Assembly (NCBI GenBank): GCA_019973155.2
Contig: BPQB01000001.1
Location: 1,302,001-1,366,000, forward strand
DNA from: Phanerochaete sordida
Taxonomy: Eukaryota > Basidiomycota > Agaricomycetes > Polyporales > Phanerochaetaceae
Direction: 5' to 3'
Length of the DNA stretch: 64,000 nucleotides
The position numbers were made by a program, and so were the translations under genes. Below are positions 33,262 to 43,828 of this stretch, piece by piece; position 1 is the first letter of the stretch, and each line of letters opens with the position of its first letter. Under the pieces are notes generated by a model. That model was not told the DNA's origin and did not search any database. It worked only from the letters and a program-made list of their open reading frames with translations.

Positions 33262-33910
33262 GATGACGGCAGCCCACCTAAGAGTTTTGTAAGGGTCTCA
33301 TCCCTGTGAAGGAAAGATGGTTATCTCAGCAGGCCGCGTCGGGCGGCGCTGCGGACGAGCGCCGCCAAAAAAAAAATGGGGAAAGGGCGGACAGACCAGA
33401 GCTGTTTATTAGCTAGGGCCGCTGGGGTGAGCGACATGGCGGGGAGGGGGAAACCTAAGGGAGCGTAGGGTAGGAGTGCTACGTGGTGACTGCAAGAAGA
33501 GGAATGGAGGGCGCTGTCAGTGCAGGAACTTTGTAACCGCCGAGCTCCCTTGATACTTCGCTCGAGGAAGATCACGGTGGACCGCAATGCGGTGGCTAGA
33601 ACCTCGGCCGCGTTCCTTATGCAGAGAGCGGTAAGTGAAGGGACAGATACGGTTTCTGGCCTCCACGCACTGTCGTCAGGGGGGCCATTGTCCGCTGCAC
33701 TGCTCTGCCCGCCGGCGAATCGCCTGGCCCATCTCAGCGCCCAATCTGTCAACTCCCTCGCACCGCCCCGCATTCGGCCATTAAGGTTCGGCTCCCAGCA
33801 CGCCACACCCCCGGCCGGCCATTTGTCTCTCGTTGCCCAGACAGTGTCTACAATTATATTCACGCACGCCGAGCACATTATTTCGCCGTCGCACATTCGC
33901 TCTCTCGCGC
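33262..33910. other. Spacer between the two CCCH paralogues
   Basis: About 650 bases. It includes an A-run at 33367-33376 (T-run on the coding strand). No gene was seen. It should hold the promoter and possibly the true 5' exon of copy 1. Confidence 0.4.
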
Positions 33911-35754
33911 TCAGTCTGCAGTGTGCATCCCGGCTGCGTCCAGGCGTCAGCGCGCGCGCACACCACCACAAAGGAAGCCACGACTCACGCCCGATAAACT
34001 TGCAGCGGCCCAACGCCTTCCAGTGGCACCGCGCGCCCAGCGGGCACTTGTGCCCCAGCACACACTCGTCGCCGTACGGACACACCTCGCCTGCGCACGC
34101 CCGCCGTCAGCCCGCGCGCCCAGCCGCCCGCGCGCACACGCAGCACGCACCTCGGTTGATCGCCGCGCAGGCGCTCTTCTTCGCGTTCTCCCGCATCTCC
34201 TCGAGGTCCTCCGGGCGGAGCAGGTAGTCGTGCCCGAAGACGCACGCCTCCGCGTGCCGGCAGTAGTCCGTCAGGTAGAACAGGTTGCACGGCGGCGGGT
34301 CCTCTGCGGCAACACGCGATCAGCCCCGGCACACACGGACCACAGGCGCACGCACGTTTCGAGAGCGGCTGTGCGCGACGTCAGCGACAGGCGGCGCGCA
34401 CGCACACGCGCGGACGCACCTTGCTCGGGTCCAGATGGCGCGCCCTGCGCTCCGCGGGCGAGCTGCGCGCAGGCGCACGCACGCGTCAGGCGGGGCCGCA
34501 CGGCGATAAGGGCGGGGGCACTCACAAGTTGCGCGGGCGGCCGGGGGCGGGCGCCGCGGGCGGCGCCGCGGCCGGGGGCGCCGCCTGCACGGCCGCGGTG
34601 TACGAGAACGGCGCGGCGGGCTTGTGCGCGGGCGACGAGGGCGGCGTGGGCGGCGCCATCTCGCCGAGCTTCGTGGGCTCGAAGAGCTCGGCGATGCGCA
34701 GCACGGGCAGGGCGAGCGGCGCGAAGCCGGCGGCCATGTCCTTGTGCGCGGCGAGGAGCGCGAGCTTGTCCTTGTGGCCGTCGGTGATCGGCGTGCGCAG
34801 CGCGGAGACGTAGCCGTTGTCGTGGCATCCTGGGGCGCGGTGTCGGCGTGGTACGCGCGGGAAGATGGGGACAGCCCACGCACCAGCAAAAATGATACGG
34901 GTGGTCTCCACTAGTTTCAATTCGGTCTCGAGGCAGGCTGGGGGCGCGGGTCAGCACTGCATGCAGGCGATGGCGGGATGGCACGTACACCTGATCTTAG
35001 CATCTGCAGCCTCCTTGCCCTGTCCGACGTCAATCATCATAAATCTGCCGGCAGCTTGATTGAAGCCGTGAATGAAGTTGTCCAGCTGCGTGCGAACGTC
35101 TTCCTTGGCATGGCGCCGCAGAGCCTCCGCAAAGCCATTCTTGTTCAGGAAGACCCAGACGTGCAGCTGGAAATGTTCTGATGGGTAATACTTCTTAATT
35201 CCTTCTGTCAGGCGGGTGGCGGCCTCGCTTCCGCCGACTCGGCCGCGAGCGATGAGTGGCAACGAAAACACGCTGCCGTCGCCATCGATGAGACACACAA
35301 CGCGGCGCTCAAGTTTCTGGGTACCGCCGTGGTCAGCTGCGGAGACGGGCGAACGCAAGGGTACACACATTCATCCGGTCAGTCTCTCGTTCATTCGCAA
35401 GAGCCAGCTGATTCTTTGCCACAGCCAGTTCATCTTCGGTCTCGCGAGTCTGTCGACGGAGGTACGATATGATAGTTCGGCTGTCTTCAAGTTCCTTGCT
35501 CAGTCGGGTTATTTCTCCTTCCTTGTCTTTGGCAACATTCTCCACCAGGCTGGCTAGATCAACTGTAGCCGCACACAGAGTTAGACTCGTGTGATCTGTG
35601 ATGCGCAGGAACACACCTTGCAGAGCCTTCAAATGTTTCTCTCTGCAGGATATTGTTAGCTGTCGTCCTTCGGATGCAGTTGAGCGGTAGTCGCGTACAC
35701 AATCTCCGCGGTGTTCATCGTGTATGGAGATTCTGCAGTCGCAGTGATGGTCAT
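33911..35754 (-). CDS. Coiled-coil / NYN-like (DUF7923-type) / CCCH zinc finger protein, copy 2
   Basis: Paralogue of the next gene in the same orientation. Exon 1 is MTITATAESPYTMNTAEIV. In-phase splicing gives EKHLKALQVDLASLVENVAK and a heptad-rich coiled coil (RLSKELEDSRTIISYLRRQT). The putative NYN-like domain reads RRVVCLIDGDGSVFSLPLI, FQLHVWVFLNKNGFAEALRR, FMMIDVGQGKEAADAKI, then TELKLVETTRIIFAGCHDNG. Its Asp residues (IDGDG; AADAK) are at positions expected for such folds. A Pro/Ala linker precedes CCCH fingers CNLFYLTDYCRHAEACVFGH, then CPYGDECVLGHKCPLGARCH and CKFIG. The last intron leads to a His codon and stop. The coding DNA of the linker and fingers is extremely GC-rich. Function not known. 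RNA-directed activity is inferred from the domains. Confidence 0.68.
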
Positions 35755-36559
35755 GGATACGCAAAGGCGGTGTCAGGAGAGTAACAACGCAGTCTTATAC
35801 GCGGTAGGCCACACAAAGGTGTTGGAAGCGCCCAGAGAGGAGAACAATGGGCAAAAGGAGTCGACGCCTCGTGTCAAACGCGCCTGGGTGTCCTTGGAAA
35901 CCTTGTATCGGCGTGCGATTGGGGTGTGTTTTCCGGGCGTTGATCCCGATGCCTCTGTCCCGTTGGCCTGCTCCAGACCGAGTGCTAGCTTTGAGAATGC
36001 TCCCGCGGGTCAGTGCGAGCAGGGTGTACGAACGGACACGGACGCGTGTCGGGCCGGGGAGAGGACGGGTGCACGCGAGATCCGCGAACGAGCTGGTCAC
36101 GAGACAATCGGGAGCGCGTTGGAAGGAGGCCGCAGGGGACGACAATGGACAGCGTTGTTGGTCTTTGGGGAACCCGATGACACGCGCACAGGCGCCGCGC
36201 CCGATGATCTGAGATGATGGCGCTAAACGGGGGTGCCCCTCAAAGCGGAGCGGGCGTCGGCAGCGAGCTTTGTGGCGCACCGACGGCTTTGCCTCCCTCG
36301 TTTTCGGTGCGCGCGCCGGGGGCCAATCCGCTTACCCGCCAAAATTCGCTGCCCCGGCTGCCCGCCATGACCTCAGGCCATCAAAAGGGTTGGAGTCCCC
36401 GCACACGCTCACGCGTCTTCCGTGCCCCGTGACACGCCCATGCACCCCACTTGTGCTTCTGCAGCACCCTTTTCCGCGCCTCCCGAGGCCTCTTAAGCGC
36501 AGTGGCCGCCGCACACGCTGCCCGACACGCCCTCTGCCCCGCCGCGCCCACCGCCGGCC
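35755..36559. promoter_or_regulatory. Divergent promoter region, CCCH copy 2 / sugar transporter
   Basis: 805 bases between two divergent start codons. No gene or clear motif was seen, and the open frames here show no protein character. Confidence 0.35.
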
Positions 36560-38994
36560 ATGTCCGTCTCACCCTCCAGCTCGAGCGACTCCGCCCACAA
36601 ACGCCCGTCCGCAGACGAGTCCTTCCCGGAGAAGCCGCACGACACGCTCTCCGATGCAGGGTACGAAGCCGAGCTGCAGGCCGCCGCGCCCCTCCTGCGA
36701 GGCCGCAAATTGACCGCAGCCCTCGCCTTCGTCGCAGGCACCGGCTTCACGCTCTTCGGGTGCGTCCCCCATCGATATGAACCGCACGCGCGCCCTGACC
36801 GCCGGCAGATACGACCAGGGTGTCATGTCCGCGCTTCTCAGCGCACAGCAGGTGCCCATCCGTGCCCTATCGCCCTATCGCCCGCCGCTCACCTGTGCCG
36901 CGGCAGTTTGAGAAGGTCTTCCCGCAGGTCGTGACAGGCCCCGGCGAACCCGCAGACCACGCCACGCTCCAGAGCTTCGTGGTTGCCATCTATGTGCGTC
37001 TTCTAGCGGGGATCTATCGGGGCTGTCGCGCTTACGGCCCTGCAGGAAATCGGCTGCCTGGTCGGGGCGCTGTCCACCTTGTGGCTCGGCGACCGTCTCG
37101 GCCGTCGCAAGACGATCGCCCTCGGCGGCGTGATCATGATTGTCGGCGCCATCCTGCAGACGACGTCCTTCAGCTATGCGCAGATGGTCGTCGCACGCAT
37201 CATAACGGGTTTGGGTAACGGCCTCAACGTAAGTGGCTCTTCCAAGGCGCCGTTTGACATGAATGCTCAGCGGGTTACGTAGACCTCGACTGTGCCCGCG
37301 TACCATGCCGAATGTTCCCCTGCCTCGAGCCGCGGGAGCTTCATCATGCTTGAAGGGAGTCTAATCACCTTCGGTATCATGGTTTCGTAAGTGCATCCCG
37401 CTGTCATGGAACCTTATGTCGCTCATTGCCTTGCTGCAGATATGTATGTTTTCCTTGCTTTCCCGCCCTGTGACATCTGACGTGTTCTACAGTGGATAGA
37501 CTTTGCTCTGTACGTTGCACTACTCTCTATAAATTCCGCACGCTGACATTGCACAGATTCTGGGCAAAGGGCTCCTCAGCGCAATGGAGAGTTCCTATCG
37601 CATTGCAAATCCTCTTTGCCGTCATCCTCATCGTCGGCATCTACTTCGTAAGTGGGCACTGCCCGTCTCCTTTTCGCCGTACTCACCACGCCCACAGCTT
37701 CCCGAGTCGCCCAGATGGTATCCCACTCTCCATCTCCGGGTCCTGCCACCGCTGACGCCGCACCCAGGCTCGCACGCGAGGGCCGCGAGACCGAGTCGCT
37801 CGCGGTCATCTGCGCGCTCGAGGACAGGCCGCACGACGACCCCGCGGTGCAGCGCACCTTCCACGGCATCCGCGAGGCCATCGCCGTCGAGGCCAGCGCG
37901 GGCACCGGCCGTTCCGCGCTCCGCGAGATCTTCACGGGCGGGCCCGCCCAGAACTTCCGCCGCGCCGCGCTCGGCGTCGTCATCCAGTGCTTCCAGCAGA
38001 TCACCGGCATCAACCTCATCACATAGTGCGTCCCCTCCTCTTCACCACACCGCCGCGCTGACCGAATCGCGCCGTGCAGCTACGCCGTGCGTCGCGCCGC
38101 GTCCGTGTAGCACGCCCCGTACTGACAGCCCGCGCAGACGCTGCTCTTCGAGCGCCTCGGCATCGACGACACCAAGTCGCGCATCATCGCGGCGTGCAAC
38201 GGCACGGAGTACTTCCTCGCGAGCCTCCTCGCGATCGCGCTCATCGACCGCGTCGGCCGCCGCCGCCTCATGTTCTTCGGCGCCGCCGGCCAGACGCTCA
38301 CCATGGTCGTCCTCGCCGTGCTCGGCGCCGTCGACACCGCCGCCGCGCAGCTCGCGAGCGCCGTCCTCCTCTTCGTCTTCAACTCGTTCTTCGCCGTCGG
38401 CTGGCTCGGCATGACGTGGCTCTACGTGCGGCCTCCTCTCCCCTCGTGCGTCTGCGCGCGTACTGACCGCGCTGCTAGCCCGCCGAGATCGTCGGCCTCC
38501 GCATCCGCGCGCCCGCGAACGCGTTCTCGACCGCGAGCAACTGGATCTTCAACTTCGTCGTCGTGATGGTCACCGGGCCGTCCTTCAACAACATCAGCTG
38601 GCGCACGTACATCGGTGCGCCCCCTCTCCCTCCTCCCTCTCCGCTCAGCCAGCTGCGATGCCGACGCTGACGCCCCCCGCAGTATTCGCGGCGCTGAACG
38701 CGTTCATCATCCCCGTCGTGTACTTCTGCTTCCCCGAGACCGCGGGGCGCTCGCTCGAAGGTGCGTGCTGCCCCGCCCCCGTACCTGTGACGGACGCGCC
38801 GCTGACGCCGCGCTGCAGACATGGACGTCGTCTTCGCGCTCGCGCACCGCGAGGGCGTCTCGCCCGTCGGCGTCTCGCTGCGCGCGGACGTCCCGAGCGC
38901 GGGCACGCCCGAGGCGGACGCGATCCTCGGCGTCGCGCTGCGCCGGCGCACGCATGCGCGCGAGGAGCGCGAAGAGCGCGAGAAGGAGGTGTAA
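36560..38994 (+). CDS. MFS sugar transporter
   Basis: About ten exons, including very small ones (for example WIDFA). The N-terminal tail is Ser-rich (MSVSPSSSSDSAHKRPSADE). Sugar-porter signatures appear in order: GTGFTLFG joining YDQGVMSALL, GDRLGRRKT after the second helix, SRGSFIMLEGSLITFG, WRVPIALQ, LPESPRWL, then VVIQCFQQITGINLITYY, and IDRVGRRRLMFFGA. The C-terminal segment reads YPAEIVGLRIRAPANAFSTA, then NISWRTYIVFAALNAFIIPV and PETAGRSLEDMD. All the diagnostic motifs (GRR, PESPR, QQITG, PETxGxSLE) are intact, so a functional proton-coupled hexose/disaccharide or polyol permease is likely. The substrate is not predictable. Confidence 0.9.
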
Positions 38995-39124
38995 ACTCTG
39001 TAATGTCTACTGTATAACACTGTACCGTACATTATCGCTCATGTATGATTGGGTTCGTTGTGTTTCATTAAATCTTTAAAACCTAGGAGGCTGTGGTAGC
39101 GTGCAGGTTGGACAGGACGTGCGG

Positions 39125-41198
39125 TCACCGGTTCTCGACGGCGGCGAGGACGAGCGCCTCCGCCTTCGCGGAGCGCGGCTTGACGTCGCAGCGGAACGGC
39201 GCAGGGTGGCTGGACGGCGGCGGGCTGTGAGCAGTCGGCGCACACCCGCGAGACACACGACGCACCTGATGATGCCCGACGTCTGCTGGACGGGCGGCAG
39301 CACAGGCTTGCCGTGCTCGACGACGGGCGCGATGGTGAACGCGGCGAGCGTCGCCGCGACGGTGATGAAGATCGTGGCCTCGGCGACGAGGATGCCGGGG
39401 CATATCCTGCTCCCAGCCGTCAGCACGCGCGGCGGCGATGGTAGGGTGCGCACGCACCGGCGGCCGTAGCCGAACGCGATCCTGCTCGGGTCGAGCTCGG
39501 GCGCGGCGCCGAGGAAGCGCTCGGGCCTGAACGCCATCGGCGCGCGGTACGTCGCGGGGTCGTGCAGCAGTTTCCTGGGGCGCGGTCAGCGGTGGGGCGG
39601 AGGTAGGTTAGGGCGCGACGGACCAGTTGTTCACGAAGAAGACCGTGCCCTTGGGCAGTACGTAGCCCTCGTAGGTGTCGTCCTCGGTGAGCCGGTGCGG
39701 GAGGCCTGCGCTGCGGTCAGAGTACGCCGGGTGGTGAGGAAGTTGTCCGTCGTACCAAGTGGGCCCACGGGCATCCAGCGCAGGACCTCGGCGCAGAGCG
39801 CATTGATGTACGGCAGGCGCTCGCGGTCCGCGAAGGTGGGGAGCCTGTCGGGGCCGACGACCGCGTCGAGCTCCGCCTGCGCGGCGCGCTGGGCCTCGGG
39901 AAAGAGCGTCATCGCGAGGAAGAAGGACGTCAGCGCCGAGGCGGTCTGCATAGTCCTGCATCAGCACCCCGCGCCGACCTCCGGGAGAACGCAGAACGCA
40001 ACGCACGGTGTCCGAGCCAGCTGCCGGGCGCGCGCATCAGCATCAGCACGCGCGGCACGGGCCCGGGGAGCGGGGCGGCGCACCGGTGTACAGCGCCATC
40101 GCGGCGTACTTGACGTCGTGCTCGTGCGCCGCGTCCGGCGCGGCGGCGGCGGCGGGGTCGAGGTTGCGCGAGACGAAGCTGGGGACGGCCGCGCCAGTGG
40201 CCTGGGCCCGCGTGCGGTCAGGCTGCGGTTTGGCGTTGGGGGCACGGTGGGCGCACGCACCATCTGCGCCTTCACGAACGCGAACGGCTCCGCGACGGCG
40301 TCCGCGACGTGCTGCCGGTACTTCTCTGCCGTCTTCTGCCAGCCCGCGCCCGGGACCCACGAGGGGATGTGGCGCACTACCTGTGCGTGAGCTCATGCGC
40401 AGTGGATGCGTGGAAGGGGGCTGACGGAGAGGGAACTGGTCCACGAGGAACGCTCCTGGGGTTACTGCCTCCGAGAACTCGTCGGTTACGGTGTCCGAGA
40501 GCTGCAAAAATCTGTCATTGGAGTCCTTGACGCGATGTCCGTGGGAAATGAGCAGAATGTTCGTAGATGTCATCCTAGAACGAAGTCGGTCAAAGGCATA
40601 TACCTATGATACTCGGCGCACGTACAGGCGGATGTGATCCTTGAAGTCCTGAGGCTTCTGGATCAGGTTCATGAGATAGTCGTGAATAGTCTCCGACATC
40701 AAGGGCATGAAATCCTCCAGGAGCGCTTTCGTGCCGACGGCCTTGGTAAACATGCGCCTGATCTTGCGCATGCGTTCTCCGTAGGGTGCCATGGGGATGG
40801 TATTCATGTGCCCAAGGGTCTCGCCCGCGACGACGAGATGCGGACGGTCGGAGTAGATGAGACTTCGTTTCTCAAAGAGGTCGAAAGCGACCTTCACGGA
40901 GCTGATGATAACAATGCGCTGGCCTAGGACGTTCATCGAAAGGAGGTCCCCTAGAAATGCATCAGATACGATTGTATAAGCGGGATATCATGAGCTACGC
41001 ACCCCAGCGGTCGGCCCACGTAGAGTAGGTTTGCCATTCCTGAGACGTGGGTACGTCGAACAGGTTGCCTATGATCGGAAGCCCCCTAGGACCCGGGGGA
41101 AAGTGGCGTAGGGTGCTTCGGTTGACGAGAACCCGGCGGATGGCCCAAAGCGCAAGCAGGACGGCGACCACGTCGAGGACGAGGTATGCGCTGGCCAT
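39125..41198 (-). CDS. Cytochrome P450 monooxygenase
   Basis: A multi-exon gene encoding an ER-anchored P450. The membrane anchor is AYLVLDVVAVLLALWAI, followed by the Pro hinge FPPGPRGLPIIGNL. Then come YSDRPHLVVAGETLGHMNTI and YGERMRKIRRMFTKAV (C-helix Arg). The I-helix is DTTASALTSFFLAMTLFPEA. The K-helix ExxR is EVLRWMPVGPL, and the PERF motif is FRPERFLG. The haem loop is split by an intron: FGYGRR joins ICPGILVAEA, giving the FxxGxRxCPG signature. All catalytic elements are present. Sequence style fits the large basidiomycete families near O-methylsterigmatocystin oxidoreductase, with substrate unknown. The start at 41198 opens the anchor. A TATA-like box lies 48 bases upstream. Confidence 0.9.
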
Positions 41199-42447
41199 TG
41201 TGCTGGTCGGCGGCGTGCTGAACGCCAGCCAGTCGTACGAGCCTGCTTATATGTGGGCGGGGCTTCGGATCTGTCTGAATTGCGAAATAAGCTTGCGGTG
41301 TGCTGCATGGCGTTATGGACCGCGCCTGGCTTCGGAAATACTTCAGGGTTCAGGCGGGCAGGTTGGCCCATACCCTGCCATCAGCAATGGGCGGACCGCC
41401 GTTCTGATGGAGGGAAGTCTGTCCGGTGTCGCAGCCGTGGAAGCGGACAGGGCGGGGCCGGCTAGTGACCGTCCTTTGAAGCGGGCGAAGCGCAGGGAAG
41501 CCAGCGTCGTTGCGCGACCGTATCAGACGTTATGGGCGGTTCGGGCACAAGAGGTGCAGCAGCAGAAACTGGGCGTTGAGCCGTGATACCCGTAGTTTTC
41601 TATTATAACGACCAGTCAGTACATGAGGTCGAGGTCCCACAAGATGCGGATCACGTTTACCCCGGAATCAGAATGAATGCGACAATTGCATCCGCGGCAC
41701 CTGTCGTTGATGCCGTCGTTCGTTCTTCAGAATGTTGCCTGGGCCCTGGCGCCGTCGGCGACGTTGACCTTCATACAGGCAGCACGCCATTCGTTATCCA
41801 TCCGATCCTTCACAGCACTCCGTGGCATGCTTCCAAAAAAAATAGAGATATGACGAAGAATGGAACACGTCTCAGACGACCAATATCAAGGTGAAGGAAA
41901 CTTGTCAGTGCATGTAGACGGCACCAAGTCCTCTGTCAAATCATGGTATCTTCATTTTGCGGCGTAGGCGCACAGGACCGGTGGCGCAGTTATCGTGCAA
42001 CACGATTCAGAGATGGCATGAGCTAGACTGATGGGTCAGCGCAGGTATGACATTCCGCATGCGGTTCTATACCACAGAGTTGTGCTCTCTGCGGTTAGAA
42101 CTTCACGATGAATGCCACAACGCGCGGCCAGCAGCCAGCTGCCACCGCGCAGCGTTCTGAGCGCCTGGAAAGCCCTGGAGGGCTCTGCGCTCCCGTTCGA
42201 GCTATGCCTTGGCACCGCGAGCGTCCGCAGCATTCCGCAAGACGGTCTGGTAGGGCCTGGTGCGCGCAGCGGCTCGCGACGCAGATCGCGGTCCAAACCT
42301 CTGCGCCCCTGGCTGCGGCTGGGTCGGGCAGCAGCTGTCAATAGAGTGCGCTTGACACGAAAGCGGGCTACATAAGCTAAGATGCTGAGCATAGAGAGCT
42401 ACCGATCCAGAACGAACGACACTCACCCGCGGGGCGCCACCCTGTCC
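41199..42447. promoter_or_regulatory. Long divergent spacer, P450 / alpha-beta hydrolase
   Basis: About 1,250 bases between divergent start codons. Apart from the P450 TATA-like box, no gene or repeat was recognised. An open frame at 41583-41894 has no family resemblance. Confidence 0.4.
41246..41251 (-). promoter_or_regulatory. TATA box of the P450 gene
   Basis: TATAAG within CATATAAGCAGG on the minus strand, about 48 bases upstream of the P450 ATG. Confidence 0.45.
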
Positions 42448-43425
42448 ATGATTGAACAAACAAACGAGCAGCTCCTCCTCCTCCCTGACGGGCGGACTGT
42501 CGCATATGCTACCTCAGGCAACGCGTCGAGCACGGACGTCGTGATCTTCTTCCACGGTGTTTTCGGCGTCGGAATCGCTCCAGCTACGCTCGCTCCAGCC
42601 CTGAGGGAGAGAGGGGTGCACTATGTCGCCCCTACGCTCCCAGGTTGGGGCAACACTTCGTCCACCCCCTCCGGCACTCCTTTCCACGAGCAGCTCTACC
42701 GAGACACCACAGCCATCATCGAGCACCTCCACCCCAACGCCGATGATCTCCAGCTGTATCTCAGCGGAGGCTCCTTCGGCACCGTCGCGGCTCAGATCCT
42801 GTATGGCGCGCCCTACGAGAAGTTCCCGCTGGGTCGTCACATCCGTGGCATGCTTCTGCTCGCCCCCTTCAGCCCCTTCAAGGTGCACAAGGAGTACGCG
42901 AGCTGCCTGAATTGGAACAGCTGGTTCGGCGTCGGCCCTCCAGCTCGCTTCTTCCCTGGCGGCTTCATCATGCGCCTCGCGGCGTCGGGCATGAAGAGCA
43001 AGATGGACACGCCGGAGCACGCCGAGGAGTTCATACGCGACTTCATCTTCAAGAACATGACGGGCCCGGAGCGCGAGCTGTACGTGAAGTGGAAGACGGA
43101 GAAGGGGATCAAGGACGGGGAGGAGGTGAAGCACCTGGCGGACGGGGTGTACCGTAGCGTTCAGAGGAGTTGGGACGGATTCACGGCGCTTCCGAGGGTT
43201 TTTCAGTCAGACTGGGGAGGATACTCGCCAGCTGAGCTGGACGACGAGCATTCCAAGCCGGTGCTGCTCTTCCTGACCAAGGAGGACAAGGAGACGAAGA
43301 AGATGGGAGAATGGCTGGCGGGCAAGCTAAAGAATGTTCGCGTGCGATACGGGGAGGGCGGGCATATTGGTTCTATGTTCGTGATGGACGATATCTTCGC
43401 GGATTTTATGTCGCAGTTTCTCTGA
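42448..43425 (+). CDS. Alpha/beta hydrolase
   Basis: A single-exon gene of 325 residues from the ATG at 42448 (MIEQTNEQLLLLPDGRTVAY). An in-frame ATG at 42382 would add 22 poorly conserved residues. The fold is clear: the oxyanion loop FFHGVFGVG, the nucleophile elbow LSGGSFGTVAAQ (Gly-x-Ser-x-Gly, near 42775), and the His motif GEGGHIGSM near the C-terminus (43355). An Asp in FLTKEDKE may be the acid. Large insertions between strands 6 and 7 (residues about 145-240) would form a lid over the active site. There is no signal peptide, so it is probably cytosolic. The substrate is unknown. The intron-free structure is unusual among its neighbours. Confidence 0.85.
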   Translation: MIEQTNEQLLLLPDGRTVAYATSGNASSTDVVIFFHGVFGVGIAPATLAPALRERGVHYVAPTLPGWGNTSSTPSGTPFHEQLYRDTTAIIEHLHPNADDLQLYLSGGSFGTVAAQILYGAPYEKFPLGRHIRGMLLLAPFSPFKVHKEYASCLNWNSWFGVGPPARFFPGGFIMRLAASGMKSKMDTPEHAEEFIRDFIFKNMTGPERELYVKWKTEKGIKDGEEVKHLADGVYRSVQRSWDGFTALPRVFQSDWGGYSPAELDDEHSKPVLLFLTKEDKETKKMGEWLAGKLKNVRVRYGEGGHIGSMFVMDDIFADFMSQFL

Positions 43426-43828
43426 AGTGTGAGTAACGAGTTCCGGTCGTCTCGTCCAAGTCTCGTCTGCGAATAAATGAGCGCCTACATGATTTCGGCG
43501 GAGTTTTAAGCCGGTCTGAAGCAATTTTGGCTATCTTGTAGTGCTCTTGTCTTGGAGAATATGCCAAGGCATACTCATATGGAAGATTATAGTATACTGC
43601 CTTCTTGCTACACAATACTTGCTGCAAACTATCTCAATCTTCGAGTTTACACAAGGAAACGATGCTTATGCGGAGTTCCAAAGCGTGTCGTGGGAACGCG
43701 CTAATTGCTCGCGTCGAGATTGAGAAACAAGCGCCGTCCAACCCAACTCCCCCCTTCCCCCCTCCACCCTCTGGCCCTCGGCAGCGACCCTTTCATCTTC
43801 CTCACGCGTCTTCTCTGACTGTGTAACG
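43426..43828. other. Spacer upstream of the Cdt1-like gene
   Basis: 403 bases. The last 100 are pyrimidine-rich, like many fungal core promoters, and contain the ACGCGT box listed separately. No gene was seen. Confidence 0.45.
43804..43809 (+). promoter_or_regulatory. MCB-type ACGCGT box before the Cdt1-like gene
   Basis: A perfect ACGCGT 20 bases upstream of the ATG at 43829. This is the core site of the MBF (Mbp1/Cdc10) G1/S regulator in other fungi, and cdt1 is an MBF target in fission yeast. A six-base site may occur by chance in GC-rich DNA. Confidence 0.45.

Noticed and set aside
33367..33376. A-run as a possible retroposon poly(A) tail of a duplicated CCCH gene
   Set aside because: Both CCCH copies keep their introns, so retroposition did not make the pair.
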